The notes beneath the pieces were generated by a model. It was not told the DNA's origin and made no database searches. It was given only the letters and a program-made list of their open reading frames with translations. This document shows, piece after piece, positions 36,341 to 43,958 of a stretch of 64,000 nucleotides of DNA; position 1 is the first letter of the stretch, and each line of letters begins with the position of its first letter. Origin of the DNA: Pedobacter sp. BMA (GTDB lineage Bacteria > Bacteroidota > Bacteroidia > Sphingobacteriales > Sphingobacteriaceae); the NCBI RefSeq assembly GCF_001027745.1, contig NZ_LECU01000005.1:496001-560000 (forward strand), given 5' to 3'. The translations under genes and the position numbers were made by a program.

Positions 36341-37597
36341 GTGAAAACCCTCCAAAACATATCTGATTTCAAAAAAAAAGCGATACACTGGGCCGATCAG
36401 TTCGATGTTTGCTGCGTATTAGATTCGAATGAATACAAGGATGCCTACTCGGTTTACGACTATATAATCGCCGCCGGCGTTCAGAAAGATTTAACATGCC
36501 TCGAAGGTGCCGGGTTTGAAACGCTGAAAACATTCTATGAAACACATAAACAATGGATTTTTGGATTCTTCAGTTATGATCTCAAAAATGAACTCGAAGA
36601 TCTGCATTCTGAAAACATCGACTATCTTAATTTCCCAGACCTTTACTTTTTTATCCCGCAATATCTGATTGCGGTTAAACATGGAAAAATAGAGCTCTTG
36701 TTGGGCAATAAAGCTGTTTTGGAACAAATCGAGGCATATCAGCCAGTTAATAACGCCAGGGTTTCGTCTCCGGACATTAAACAAAGGATTTCAAAGAATC
36801 AATATATTTCCAAAGTTGAGCTACTAAAAAGCCATATCGTCCGTGGCGATATTTATGAGGTGAATTTCTGCCAGGAATTCTTTGCTGACCATGCGGCAAT
36901 AAATCCATTGGAAACCTTTGAACTCTTAAACCAGGTTTCCCCTACCCCGTTTGCGGGATATTTTAAATATCATCACCAGTATATTTTATCCGCAACTCCG
37001 GAACGCTTTTTATGTAAGAGGGGATCAAAGCTTATTTCACAGCCGATAAAAGGAACTGCAAGAAGAAGTCACAACCCGCAAGAAGACAAACAGATCAAAG
37101 TTCAGCTTAGAAACGATACCAAGGAGCAGTCAGAAAATGTAATGATTGTGGACCTTGTTCGTCACGATTTAACCAAATCAGCTGTCAAAGGCTCGGTAAA
37201 AGTGGAAGAACTATTTGGCATTTACACATTTCCCCAGGTACATCAGATGATTTCTACAATCAGCTGTGAGCTGGATCCAGGAATTCATTTCATTGATGCA
37301 ATTAAAAATGCTTTCCCTATGGGATCCATGACAGGTGCTCCAAAAGTTAAAGCAATGAATTTGATTGAGGAATACGAAGAGACTAAAAGAGGCATATACT
37401 CCGGGTCTTTTGGCTGTATCAGTCCAGATGGAGATTTCGATTTCAATGTTGTGATCCGCAGCATTCTTTACAATGCTGAAAACAGGTATTTATCTTTCCA
37501 GGTTGGTGGTGCAATAACTTACCATTGCGATCCCGAAAAAGAATATGATGAATGTTTGCTAAAGGCCAGTGCGATTTTGAAGGTGCTCGGAGTTTAA
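36341..37597 (+). CDS. pabB: Aminodeoxychorismate synthase component I
   Basis: Chorismate-binding enzyme of 418 residues feeding folate through 4-amino-4-deoxychorismate. The Lys in PIKGTARR marks the PabB type; anthranilate synthase has Ala there. RNDTKEQSENVMIVDLVRHDL, PMGSMTGAPKVKAM and GGAITYHCDPEKEYDECLLKA complete the active site. The start is taken as GTG at 36341. A TTG ten codons upstream is possible but would overlap the terminator T run and contain the -7 box. No glutaminase (PabA) gene is adjacent. Confidence 0.9.
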   Translation: MKTLQNISDFKKKAIHWADQFDVCCVLDSNEYKDAYSVYDYIIAAGVQKDLTCLEGAGFETLKTFYETHKQWIFGFFSYDLKNELEDLHSENIDYLNFPDLYFFIPQYLIAVKHGKIELLLGNKAVLEQIEAYQPVNNARVSSPDIKQRISKNQYISKVELLKSHIVRGDIYEVNFCQEFFADHAAINPLETFELLNQVSPTPFAGYFKYHHQYILSATPERFLCKRGSKLISQPIKGTARRSHNPQEDKQIKVQLRNDTKEQSENVMIVDLVRHDLTKSAVKGSVKVEELFGIYTFPQVHQMISTISCELDPGIHFIDAIKNAFPMGSMTGAPKVKAMNLIEEYEETKRGIYSGSFGCISPDGDFDFNVVIRSILYNAENRYLSFQVGGAITYHCDPEKEYDECLLKASAILKVLGV

Positions 37598-37648
37598 TTG
37601 GTGCACGACGCAAACTACCCCGGCAGGATTATTCGCTTGAAAAATAAA

Positions 37649-37683
37649 AAAGGCGGGATATGCCTGTCGCAAATCCCACCTTT
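37649..37683. terminator. Bidirectional terminator between pabB and the M48 gene
   Basis: AAAGGCGGGAT (37649-37659) pairs with ATCCCACCTTT (37673-37683) with one mismatch and a 13-base loop. A-rich sequence lies on the left and T/A-rich on the right. Confidence 0.78.
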
Positions 37684-37709
37684 ATAAAAAAAATTCTGGA
37701 CTAAAAGCC

Positions 37710-38516
37710 TTATTTTTTATAATACTGCTGAGCTTCAGGCAGGTATTTTTGTATCTGAGCAATACGTGTAGCGTCACTTGGGTGTGTACTTAAAAATTCT
37801 GGTTGCTTTGCCGCACCCTGCGATGCAGATGCCATTCTATTCCAGAAACTGGTAGCACTTTGAGGATTGTAGCCTGCCATAGCCATAAAGATCAAACCTA
37901 AACGGTCGGCTTCCAATTCCTGATTACGGCTGAACTTCAGCATGGCAACAGGCGTTCCTACCCCATAAAGCGTGTTGAAGATAGATTGGGTTTTAGGATT
38001 CTTAGACAATGCTACTCCTGCTGCAGCACCTACACCCTGCGCTACCATTTCCTGCGACATGCGTTCAGCCGAGTGTCCGGCGATGGCATGTGCAATTTCG
38101 TGCCCCATCACGGTAGCTAAACCTGCATCGTCTTGCGTTACGGGCAAGATGCCTGTGTATACAACTATTTTTCCGCCAGGCATACACCATGCATTCTTTT
38201 CGTTGTTCTGAACCACATTTACCTCCCACTGGTAGTCGGCAATTAAATTACCGTAATTATTGCTGTTCATGTATGATTTTACAGCAGTTATTAAACGGCT
38301 TCCGATCGTTTTAACTTTCAGCGCCTGTGCATTTGATGCTGGCAAAACCGTAGATTTATTTTCCGTTAAAAATGTACTGTAAGCCTGAAATGCCATTGGC
38401 AAAACCTGGTCGTTGCTTACAAGGTCAAAACGACTGCGTCCTGTTAAGGGTACGGTGGAGCATGAGTTAAAGAGGAGAACTCCGGCAACGCTTGCTGCTA
38501 AGAATAACTTTTTCAT
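37710..38516 (-). CDS. M48 family zinc metallopeptidase, lipoprotein
   Basis: A 268-residue periplasmic lipoprotein (lipobox FNSC, Cys19) resembling E. coli LoiP/YcaL. The zinc motif is HEIAH in ATVMGHEIAHAIAGHSAERM, with the downstream ligand in ELEADRLGLIFMAMAGY. WCMPGGKIVVYTGIL and FLSTHPSDATRIAQIQ are typical. Likely degrades misfolded envelope proteins. The 5' region carries two overlapping inverted repeats (38548-38575). Confidence 0.93.
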   Translation of the reverse strand: MKKLFLAASVAGVLLFNSCSTVPLTGRSRFDLVSNDQVLPMAFQAYSTFLTENKSTVLPASNAQALKVKTIGSRLITAVKSYMNSNNYGNLIADYQWEVNVVQNNEKNAWCMPGGKIVVYTGILPVTQDDAGLATVMGHEIAHAIAGHSAERMSQEMVAQGVGAAAGVALSKNPKTQSIFNTLYGVGTPVAMLKFSRNQELEADRLGLIFMAMAGYNPQSATSFWNRMASASQGAAKQPEFLSTHPSDATRIAQIQKYLPEAQQYYKK

Positions 38517-38682
38517 CTGTTAATTTTTTTTTAATGACGAAGCCTGCGCATCATTCTGCAAATCATGATGCAGAAATCTGACAGCTTCTTAAATTTTGTC
38601 GTTAATGATTGTTAATCCTTATCTGGGATTGTCATATTAACAGCAATCCGACAAATAAGTTTCGAAGATTCTGCATTGCTAA

Positions 38683-39330
38683 TTAACCAGCCTTCTTCTT
38701 AAACAAATACACTTTTGATTCCTTGCCTTTCAGCAAACGTTCGAGGTTTTTTTGATGGGTAACTAGAATTAAAATGCAGACAACCATTCCGTAAAGTACT
38801 TCGGATTTGATTGACACCTGAAACAAAAAGACTACACTCAGCGGAAAAGTAAATCCCGCACAAATAGAACTTAGTGAAACATATTTAGTTACCAAAAGAA
38901 CTGTCACAAAAACCAGAACACAAAGCATAGATGCTTCGAAGTTAACTGCCAAAATCATTCCAAAAAGTGTAGCTACACCTTTACCCCCCCTGAAGCCTGC
39001 AAAAACGGGAAAAAGGTGTCCCATTACGGCTGTAACACCGAGCGCAAGCTGGTAGTTAACAAAAACGACAGATGTGTGGGGCCCGGTTACAGACATACCA
39101 ATGAGAAAAGCGAGATTAGTAGCGGTATAGCCTTTGGCAATATCAATAATCATTACCGCTATACCAGCTTTCTTTCCTAAAACCCTGAAAGTATTGGTTG
39201 CACCAGCATTACCACTTCCATACTCCCTTACATCAATACCATAAAAAGCCTGGCCAAGCCATACAGCTGTTGGTATTGATCCAAAAAGATACGCAACTAA
39301 TAAGGCGCTGAGCGAATAAACCGTAACCAT
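38683..39330 (-). CDS. plsY: Acyl-phosphate:glycerol-3-phosphate acyltransferase
   Basis: Inner-membrane enzyme of 215 residues that makes lysophosphatidic acid from acyl-phosphate. Five or six membrane segments. The three conserved loops are visible: GSIPTAVWLGQ, REYGSGNAGATNTFRVLGKKAG, and GHLFPVFAGFRGGKGVAT. It follows nadC on the same strand with a 49-base gap, likely co-transcribed. Confidence 0.96.
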   Translation of the reverse strand: MVTVYSLSALLVAYLFGSIPTAVWLGQAFYGIDVREYGSGNAGATNTFRVLGKKAGIAVMIIDIAKGYTATNLAFLIGMSVTGPHTSVVFVNYQLALGVTAVMGHLFPVFAGFRGGKGVATLFGMILAVNFEASMLCVLVFVTVLLVTKYVSLSSICAGFTFPLSVVFLFQVSIKSEVLYGMVVCILILVTHQKNLERLLKGKESKVYLFKKKAG

Positions 39331-39379
39331 AGCCTACAATGATACAAAAAATAAGGATTTAATTTTACAGGATATCACT

Positions 39380-40222
39380 TTAGTATGCCTTTAAACTAAT
39401 ATCTAAGCTTTTTACAGAATGTGTTAATGCACCCATTGAAATAAAATCCACCCCGCAAGCGGCGTATTCAGCCACATTTTCCTCTGTGATGCCTCCCGAA
39501 GCTTCTGTGATAAACCGGTTATCGATTTGCTTCACGGCACTACGCAAATTATCGAAACTAAAATTATCAAGCATAATCCGATCTACACCACCAACTGACA
39601 ACACCTGAGATAGCTCCTCGAGGTTACGCACTTCGATTTCTATCTGTAATTTTTTTTGATTCTCAACAAGATATTTTTGAGCAGCCTGGATAGCATTTAC
39701 GATACCGCCGGCATAATCGACATGATTATCTTTAATCAGAATCATATCATAAAGCCCAATCCGATGATTGACTCCCCCGCCAATCCTAACGGCCCACTTT
39801 TCCAGGTACCTTAATCCGGGAGTAGTTTTTCGCGTATCAAGAATTTTGGTATTGCTAGACTGCAAAAGCGAAACAATACGATGTGTTTTTGTTGCAATAC
39901 CACTCATTCTCTGCATGCAATTCAAAACCAAGCGTTCTGCTATCAAAATAGAATGGGTATTACCTGAAACAGTAAGCCCTATATCACCTACCTTTACTTC
40001 CGCACCATCATTTAGTAAAACCTCAACTTTAAGATTTTCATCAACCACTTTGAAAATCTCCAAAGCGAGTTCCATACCAGCAAGAATACCATCTTCCTTA
40101 ATAATAAGTTTAGCTCTTCCCTGAGTTCCAATGGGAATTGTGGATAGAGAAGTATGATCACCGTCACCTAAATCTTCGGCAAGGGCATTTTTTATGAATT
40201 GGTGTATAAGTTGAATATCCAA
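39380..40222 (-). CDS. nadC: Nicotinate-nucleotide pyrophosphorylase (carboxylating)
   Basis: Quinolinate phosphoribosyltransferase of NAD synthesis, 280 residues. AEDLGDGDHTS at the start, LNCMQRMSGIATKT, ILDTRKTTPGLRYLEKWAV and NRIMLDNF-type strands (GGVDRIMLDNFS), with EASGGITEENV, are diagnostic. The start is TTG at 40222: upstream the frame meets TAA within five codons and no ATG or GTG is available. A perfect -7 box lies 19 bases before it. Sits between plsY and DUF4783, a common Bacteroidota neighbourhood. Confidence 0.96.
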   Translation of the reverse strand: MDIQLIHQFIKNALAEDLGDGDHTSLSTIPIGTQGRAKLIIKEDGILAGMELALEIFKVVDENLKVEVLLNDGAEVKVGDIGLTVSGNTHSILIAERLVLNCMQRMSGIATKTHRIVSLLQSSNTKILDTRKTTPGLRYLEKWAVRIGGGVNHRIGLYDMILIKDNHVDYAGGIVNAIQAAQKYLVENQKKLQIEIEVRNLEELSQVLSVGGVDRIMLDNFSFDNLRSAVKQIDNRFITEASGGITEENVAEYAACGVDFISMGALTHSVKSLDISLKAY

Positions 40223-40241
40223 AATGTAGCTTTAAGAGCAA

Positions 40242-40249
40242 CAAAAATA
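40242..40249 (-). promoter_or_regulatory. -7 box of nadC
   Basis: The minus strand reads TATTTTTG, a perfect TAnnTTTG, 19 bases before the TTG start. It supports the TTG start, since a longer protein is impossible. Confidence 0.5.
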
Positions 40250-40340
40250 GCAAATATTTATGAGCTGCCAATCAATATAGATGCATTATATGCCCATCAT
40301 GATGGTACTGTTACGGCAAAGTAAATCTGGAAAAAGTAGC

Positions 40341-40739
40341 TTAATCCTTGGCTGCCTCAATTCTTAATTCTGTAATCTGAAAATTATTGTTAAATTTTTT
40401 CATGGTTACAGACACTCTGAAATTCTCCTTGGATGTAGTTAACGAAATAACTCCGAAACGATAGTTAGGATTGGTATTTATTTTGTGAAAAATACTCGCT
40501 TTTACTGGCGGGTGCTTCGTAAAAAAGTCTTTCAGAATCTGTTCACCCTGTGCTTTTGAGTATACATCTTCCTCATCAACGATGATAAGCTCAATGGTAG
40601 AAGCGAAGTTTTTAGCAACCTCTTTGGCATTACCAGACCTGAAATACGAGGACAAATCATCAATAATATCTGCCTGATAGGCATTAGGACTATATAATGA
40701 TGATAAACTAATAATCAGTAAAAATAAGCTTCGGACCAT
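40341..40739 (-). CDS. DUF4783 family protein, secreted
   Basis: A 132-residue protein with a signal peptide (cleavage near SPNAYQA) and an NTF2-like fold. The DUF4783 pattern runs from IDDLSSYFRSGNAKEVAKNF through GEQILKDFFTKHPP to the C-terminal KFNNNFQITELRIE. Function unknown; the family is typically found beside nadC. It lies upstream of nadC on the same strand, with the nadC promoter in the 118-base gap. A 15-base palindrome CTGTATTTTATACAG lies just upstream of its start (40742-40756). Confidence 0.85.
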   Translation of the reverse strand: MVRSLFLLIISLSSLYSPNAYQADIIDDLSSYFRSGNAKEVAKNFASTIELIIVDEEDVYSKAQGEQILKDFFTKHPPVKASIFHKINTNPNYRFGVISLTTSKENFRVSVTMKKFNNNFQITELRIEAAKD

Positions 40740-40829
40740 TTCTGTATTTTATACAGAACGCTATAGCTAAAATTATGCCATTAGCTTATCAAAAAAAGGA
40801 TTATTAATTTATTTAAGCACCAAGAAAGC

Positions 40830-40837
40830 TATATTTG
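40830..40837 (+). promoter_or_regulatory. Candidate -7 box of gpmI
   Basis: TATATTTG is a perfect TAnnTTTG, 72 bases before the gpmI ATG, so the leader would be about 68 bases. No -33 TTG at normal spacing. Confidence 0.42.
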
Positions 40838-40909
40838 CCTTATTAATAAAACCAAAAACAAGACTTTTGCAGATTTGTTTTTAAGCTGTTCAATTATTTT
40901 TTAAAGAAG

Positions 40910-42433
40910 ATGACAAACAATAAAAAACTCGCACTTATAATTTTAGATGGCTGGGGATATGGCAGAAAAGATAAATCCGATGCTGCTTATGCTGCCAATA
41001 CACCTTTTTTCGATTCTTTATTACAGAAATACCCTAACTCAAGACTTGAAGCTTCAGGCGAAGCAGTAGGTTTACCAGCTGGGCAGATGGGAAACTCTGA
41101 AGTTGGACACATGAATTTAGGTGCCGGCAGAGTTGTTTATCAGGAACTCGGAAGAATTAACAAAGCCATTGCAGATAGAGAATTACATACTAATCCTGTT
41201 TTGCTGGCTGCTTTTGACTATGCCAAACAAAACAACAAAGCTGTCCATTTTATTGGTTTGGTTTCAAATGGCGGTGTACATGCACATATAGAACATTTAA
41301 AGGCATTATGCGATGCTGCTACAGAGGCTAATGTAGAGAAAACTTTCGTCCATGCATTTCTAGACGGCCGTGATACAGACCCTAACTCCGGACTGGGATT
41401 TATCAGTGATCTTCAAAACCACATTAAAAACGGAAATGCAAAACTGGCCACATTAGTTGGTCGGTATTACGCTATGGATCGCGATAATCGTTGGGAACGT
41501 GTTAAGCAAGCCTATGATGTGATGGTGAATGGTGTGGGTGAAAGAACTCAGGATGCCTTAGCCGCTATTCAAAAATCATATGCCGATGGCATTACAGATG
41601 AGTTTTTGAAACCAGTTGTACTAACCGAAGCCAGCGGAGATGCTGTAGCCACCATTCAGAATGACGATGTAGTGATTTGTTTCAATTTCCGGACCGACAG
41701 AGGCAGGGAAATTACAACCGCACTAACCCAGAAGGACTTCCCCGAGCAACAAATGCACAAACTTCCGCTATACTATGTGACCATGACTACGTACGATGAG
41801 AGTTTTGAGAAAGTAAATGTTGTTTTCACAAAAGACGATTTAACCAAAACGATTGGTGAAGTATTATCTGAAAACAACAAAAATCAAATCCGTATCGCTG
41901 AAACCGAAAAATATCCGCACGTTACATTCTTTTTCTCAGGCGGAAGGGAGACTGAATTCAATAATGAAAAACGTATTTTAATACCTTCCCCAAAGGTTGC
42001 AACTTACGACCTGCAACCTGAAATGAGTGCTGCCGGAATTACCGAAGCCATAACCGCAGAAATGGAAACAGGTTGGGCTGATTTTATTTGTTTAAATTTC
42101 GCAAACCCTGATATGGTGGGCCACACCGGCGTTTTTGAAGCTGTAATTAAAGCTGTAGAAACTGCGGATAAATGTGCGGAAACTGTTGTTAACAAAGGCC
42201 TGGAGAATGGCTATTCATTTATTTTACTGGCAGATCATGGAAACTCTGAATATATGGTAAATGCCGACGGCTCAGTAAACACCGCACACACGACGAATTT
42301 GGTGCCATGCATCCTGATCGACAATGATTATAAAACCATTGGTGATGGCAAACTGGGTGACATTGCACCTACAATACTACAAATACTAGGTGTTGCCATT
42401 CCCGAAGAAATGACAGGAAACATTCTGGTATAA
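40910..42433 (+). CDS. gpmI: 2,3-bisphosphoglycerate-independent phosphoglycerate mutase
   Basis: Glycolytic Mn-dependent mutase of 507 residues. The phosphorylated serine is Ser63 in QMGNSEVGHMNLGAGR. Metal and substrate sites include ILDGWGYG at the start, FLDGRDTDPNSG, GRYYAMDRDNRWER, FNFRTDRGREIT, NFANPDMVGHTG and LADHGNSE. Complete. Its TAA stop overlaps the ATG of the next gene by one base, so the two are translated from one message. Confidence 0.98.
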   Translation: MTNNKKLALIILDGWGYGRKDKSDAAYAANTPFFDSLLQKYPNSRLEASGEAVGLPAGQMGNSEVGHMNLGAGRVVYQELGRINKAIADRELHTNPVLLAAFDYAKQNNKAVHFIGLVSNGGVHAHIEHLKALCDAATEANVEKTFVHAFLDGRDTDPNSGLGFISDLQNHIKNGNAKLATLVGRYYAMDRDNRWERVKQAYDVMVNGVGERTQDALAAIQKSYADGITDEFLKPVVLTEASGDAVATIQNDDVVICFNFRTDRGREITTALTQKDFPEQQMHKLPLYYVTMTTYDESFEKVNVVFTKDDLTKTIGEVLSENNKNQIRIAETEKYPHVTFFFSGGRETEFNNEKRILIPSPKVATYDLQPEMSAAGITEAITAEMETGWADFICLNFANPDMVGHTGVFEAVIKAVETADKCAETVVNKGLENGYSFILLADHGNSEYMVNADGSVNTAHTTNLVPCILIDNDYKTIGDGKLGDIAPTILQILGVAIPEEMTGNILV

Positions 42434-42963
42434 TGATTAGAAAAATTTTAATACTTGCGTTGGCACTGGGATTCGTCTCCTGCATTAAGCAGGAGCCAAA
42501 CGGTGCCAATGCAAGATTATCCTATTTTGATGTTAAAGGTTATTTCAATAAAGAAATTAACCGACTACAGCAAACCAATCCAACTGTTCAAAAAACGGTT
42601 TCAGTAAATGGCACCGCTGAAAACAGAAAACTTAAAATTCCCGATTGGCAGAAAGAACTTGCCGTATTTACAAATGCAGACATCAATAAAGCTTCATGGC
42701 AAGGCGAATTTAAGATAACCGCAAGTAATCAGTTAACCATTTACAGCTCGGCAAATAAAAAGATCCCTGTTAAAAAGATTTTGCTCACACATCAGCACAA
42801 TAAACTGGCTAAAATTGTAATTATTGTTGAGAGTAAAAACATCCTTTTTCAATCGACTGATACGCTGACCTATGCGCCAGACCGATTCTACGAGATTAAG
42901 AAATTCCAGAAAATAAGGTTTCTTAAACAGAAATATTACCACATTACCGGTAAAATCAACTAA
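42433..42963 (+). CDS. Hypothetical lipoprotein coupled to gpmI
   Basis: A 176-residue protein with a lipoprotein signal (lipobox FVSC, Cys17). The mature part is basic, with beta-rich stretches such as QLTIYSSANKKIPVKKILLTH and KLAKIVIIVESKNILFQ. I do not recognise a family. The start overlaps the gpmI stop (TAATG), so translational coupling is likely, although a periplasmic lipoprotein has no obvious link with glycolysis. A strong terminator follows directly. Confidence 0.75.
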   Translation: MIRKILILALALGFVSCIKQEPNGANARLSYFDVKGYFNKEINRLQQTNPTVQKTVSVNGTAENRKLKIPDWQKELAVFTNADINKASWQGEFKITASNQLTIYSSANKKIPVKKILLTHQHNKLAKIVIIVESKNILFQSTDTLTYAPDRFYEIKKFQKIRFLKQKYYHITGKIN

Positions 42964-42964
42964 A

Positions 42965-43000
42965 AAAAATGGAGCCCCGATCAATCAGGGCTCCATTTTT
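42965..43000. terminator. Terminator after the gpmI operon
   Basis: AAAAATGGAGCCC (42965-42977) pairs perfectly with GGGCTCCATTTTT (42988-43000) around a 10-base loop. A run on the left and T run on the right make it usable from both strands. Confidence 0.92.
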
Positions 43001-43031
43001 ATAAGGCAACTGCAATTAAGACAACTGAGTT

Positions 43032-43652
43032 TTATTTTAAACTCGCAATCTGTGCTTTATCATAAGTAATCCAGTCGATAATATCTTTTCTGAGCGGCTG
43101 CATGGTCAAAACCTTTTGAAAATCTGCAATTGAGTTATTGAATAATGCCACACAGGCTAACTTATCTTCCTTTTTCTTGGCCTTATATGACCTGAAAATA
43201 GCGTAATCTTTATAAGCTATAGCTCTGTTCTGAAACATTTGAGAATCTTCATCACCTGTAATTTCGATTGATTTCGAAAAATCTTTCAACGCAGCGGTAT
43301 AAAAATTTTCCCTCAAACTGTTTAATGATTCTTTGGGGTCGTTGGCGATATTCAATCTGGCTTTACCGCGGTAATAATATGCCGACACCTCAGAGGGCTT
43401 AACAGTGATTAAACGGCTGTAAGTTGAAATACATTTTTCATATTCCCCGTTTTGAAAGTAAGAGTAACCCAGCATCTGTAAAATTTTAGCATTATCGGGT
43501 GTTTTTGTATCGGCTTTTTCCAATTGAGTAACAGCAGATTTGAAATCACCGTTCATCATTGCCTGCATACTCTTCTCATAATTTCCTTGTGCAAACGTGC
43601 TTGTAGATGAAAAAATGATTAAGCCCAGGATAGCCCTTTTGAAATAGTTCAT
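43032..43652 (-). CDS. Small tetratricopeptide repeat protein, secreted
   Basis: A 206-residue protein with a signal peptide (SSTSTFAQ) from the ATG at 43652. A start 18 codons upstream is rejected because it would place extra residues before the signal. TPR-like helical pairs are visible: AMMNGDFKSAVTQLEKADT, AKILQMLGYSYFQNGEYEKCISTY and SAYYYRGKARLNI. Such proteins are scaffolds for protein interactions in the periplasm. No partner can be named. Confidence 0.85.
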   Translation of the reverse strand: MNYFKRAILGLIIFSSTSTFAQGNYEKSMQAMMNGDFKSAVTQLEKADTKTPDNAKILQMLGYSYFQNGEYEKCISTYSRLITVKPSEVSAYYYRGKARLNIANDPKESLNSLRENFYTAALKDFSKSIEITGDEDSQMFQNRAIAYKDYAIFRSYKAKKKEDKLACVALFNNSIADFQKVLTMQPLRKDIIDWITYDKAQIASLK

Positions 43653-43867
43653 GTAATGAATAATAAGTTTTATAAATTTATACCTAATGGTTGAAATTTT
43701 TTGCAATATAATCGTATTCTTATAAATTAAAAGTTTTTAATTTTCATTCACTCAAAACCCATCCCGCTAAACAATAGCAATAACGTTAAAAAACCGTTTA
43801 TATGATATAGGCATAAATATTTAAATTATTCTGCCGTTTTAACATAACATTAATGTAATTTTCACTT

Positions 43868-43883
43868 TGGCACAAGAGTTGAA
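43868..43883 (+). promoter_or_regulatory. Sigma-54-like promoter before lon
   Basis: TGGCACAAGAGTTGAA resembles the -24/-12 consensus TGGCAC(G)-N4-TTGC(A/T): TGGCAC is exact, the spacing is right, and TTG is followed by A where C is preferred. Transcription would begin about 43893, roughly 65 bases before the lon ATG. Confidence 0.55.
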
Positions 43884-43919
43884 ATTATGAGTATAGAAAC
43901 AAAACTAAAAATGTGAAGG

Positions 43920-43941
43920 CGACAGCACTGCCAGTTTGTCG
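43920..43941. promoter_or_regulatory. 22-bp imperfect palindrome in the lon leader
   Basis: CGACA..ACTG-C-CAGT.TGTCG: the outer five bases and an inner four are symmetric about position 43931. The inner loop is too small for an RNA hairpin, so a DNA-binding operator is more likely than an RNA structure. It lies downstream of the predicted transcript start, a position suited to a repressor. Confidence 0.5.
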
Positions 43942-43958
43942 TTTGAGGAAACGTGATA

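Larger units (their letters stand above)
43653..43958. other. Intergenic regulatory region upstream of lon
   Basis: 306 bases between the divergent TPR and lon genes. The left two thirds are AT-rich and hold the TPR gene's promoter, for which no clean -7 box is seen. The right third holds a sigma-54-like promoter (43868-43883) and a 22-bp imperfect palindrome (43920-43941). No coding region is supported. Confidence 0.6.

Noticed and set aside
43887..43916. Nine-residue frame (MSIETKLKM) before lon
   Set aside because: Its ATG lies upstream of the start site predicted for the sigma-54-like promoter, so it would not be in the mRNA. It is also very short.
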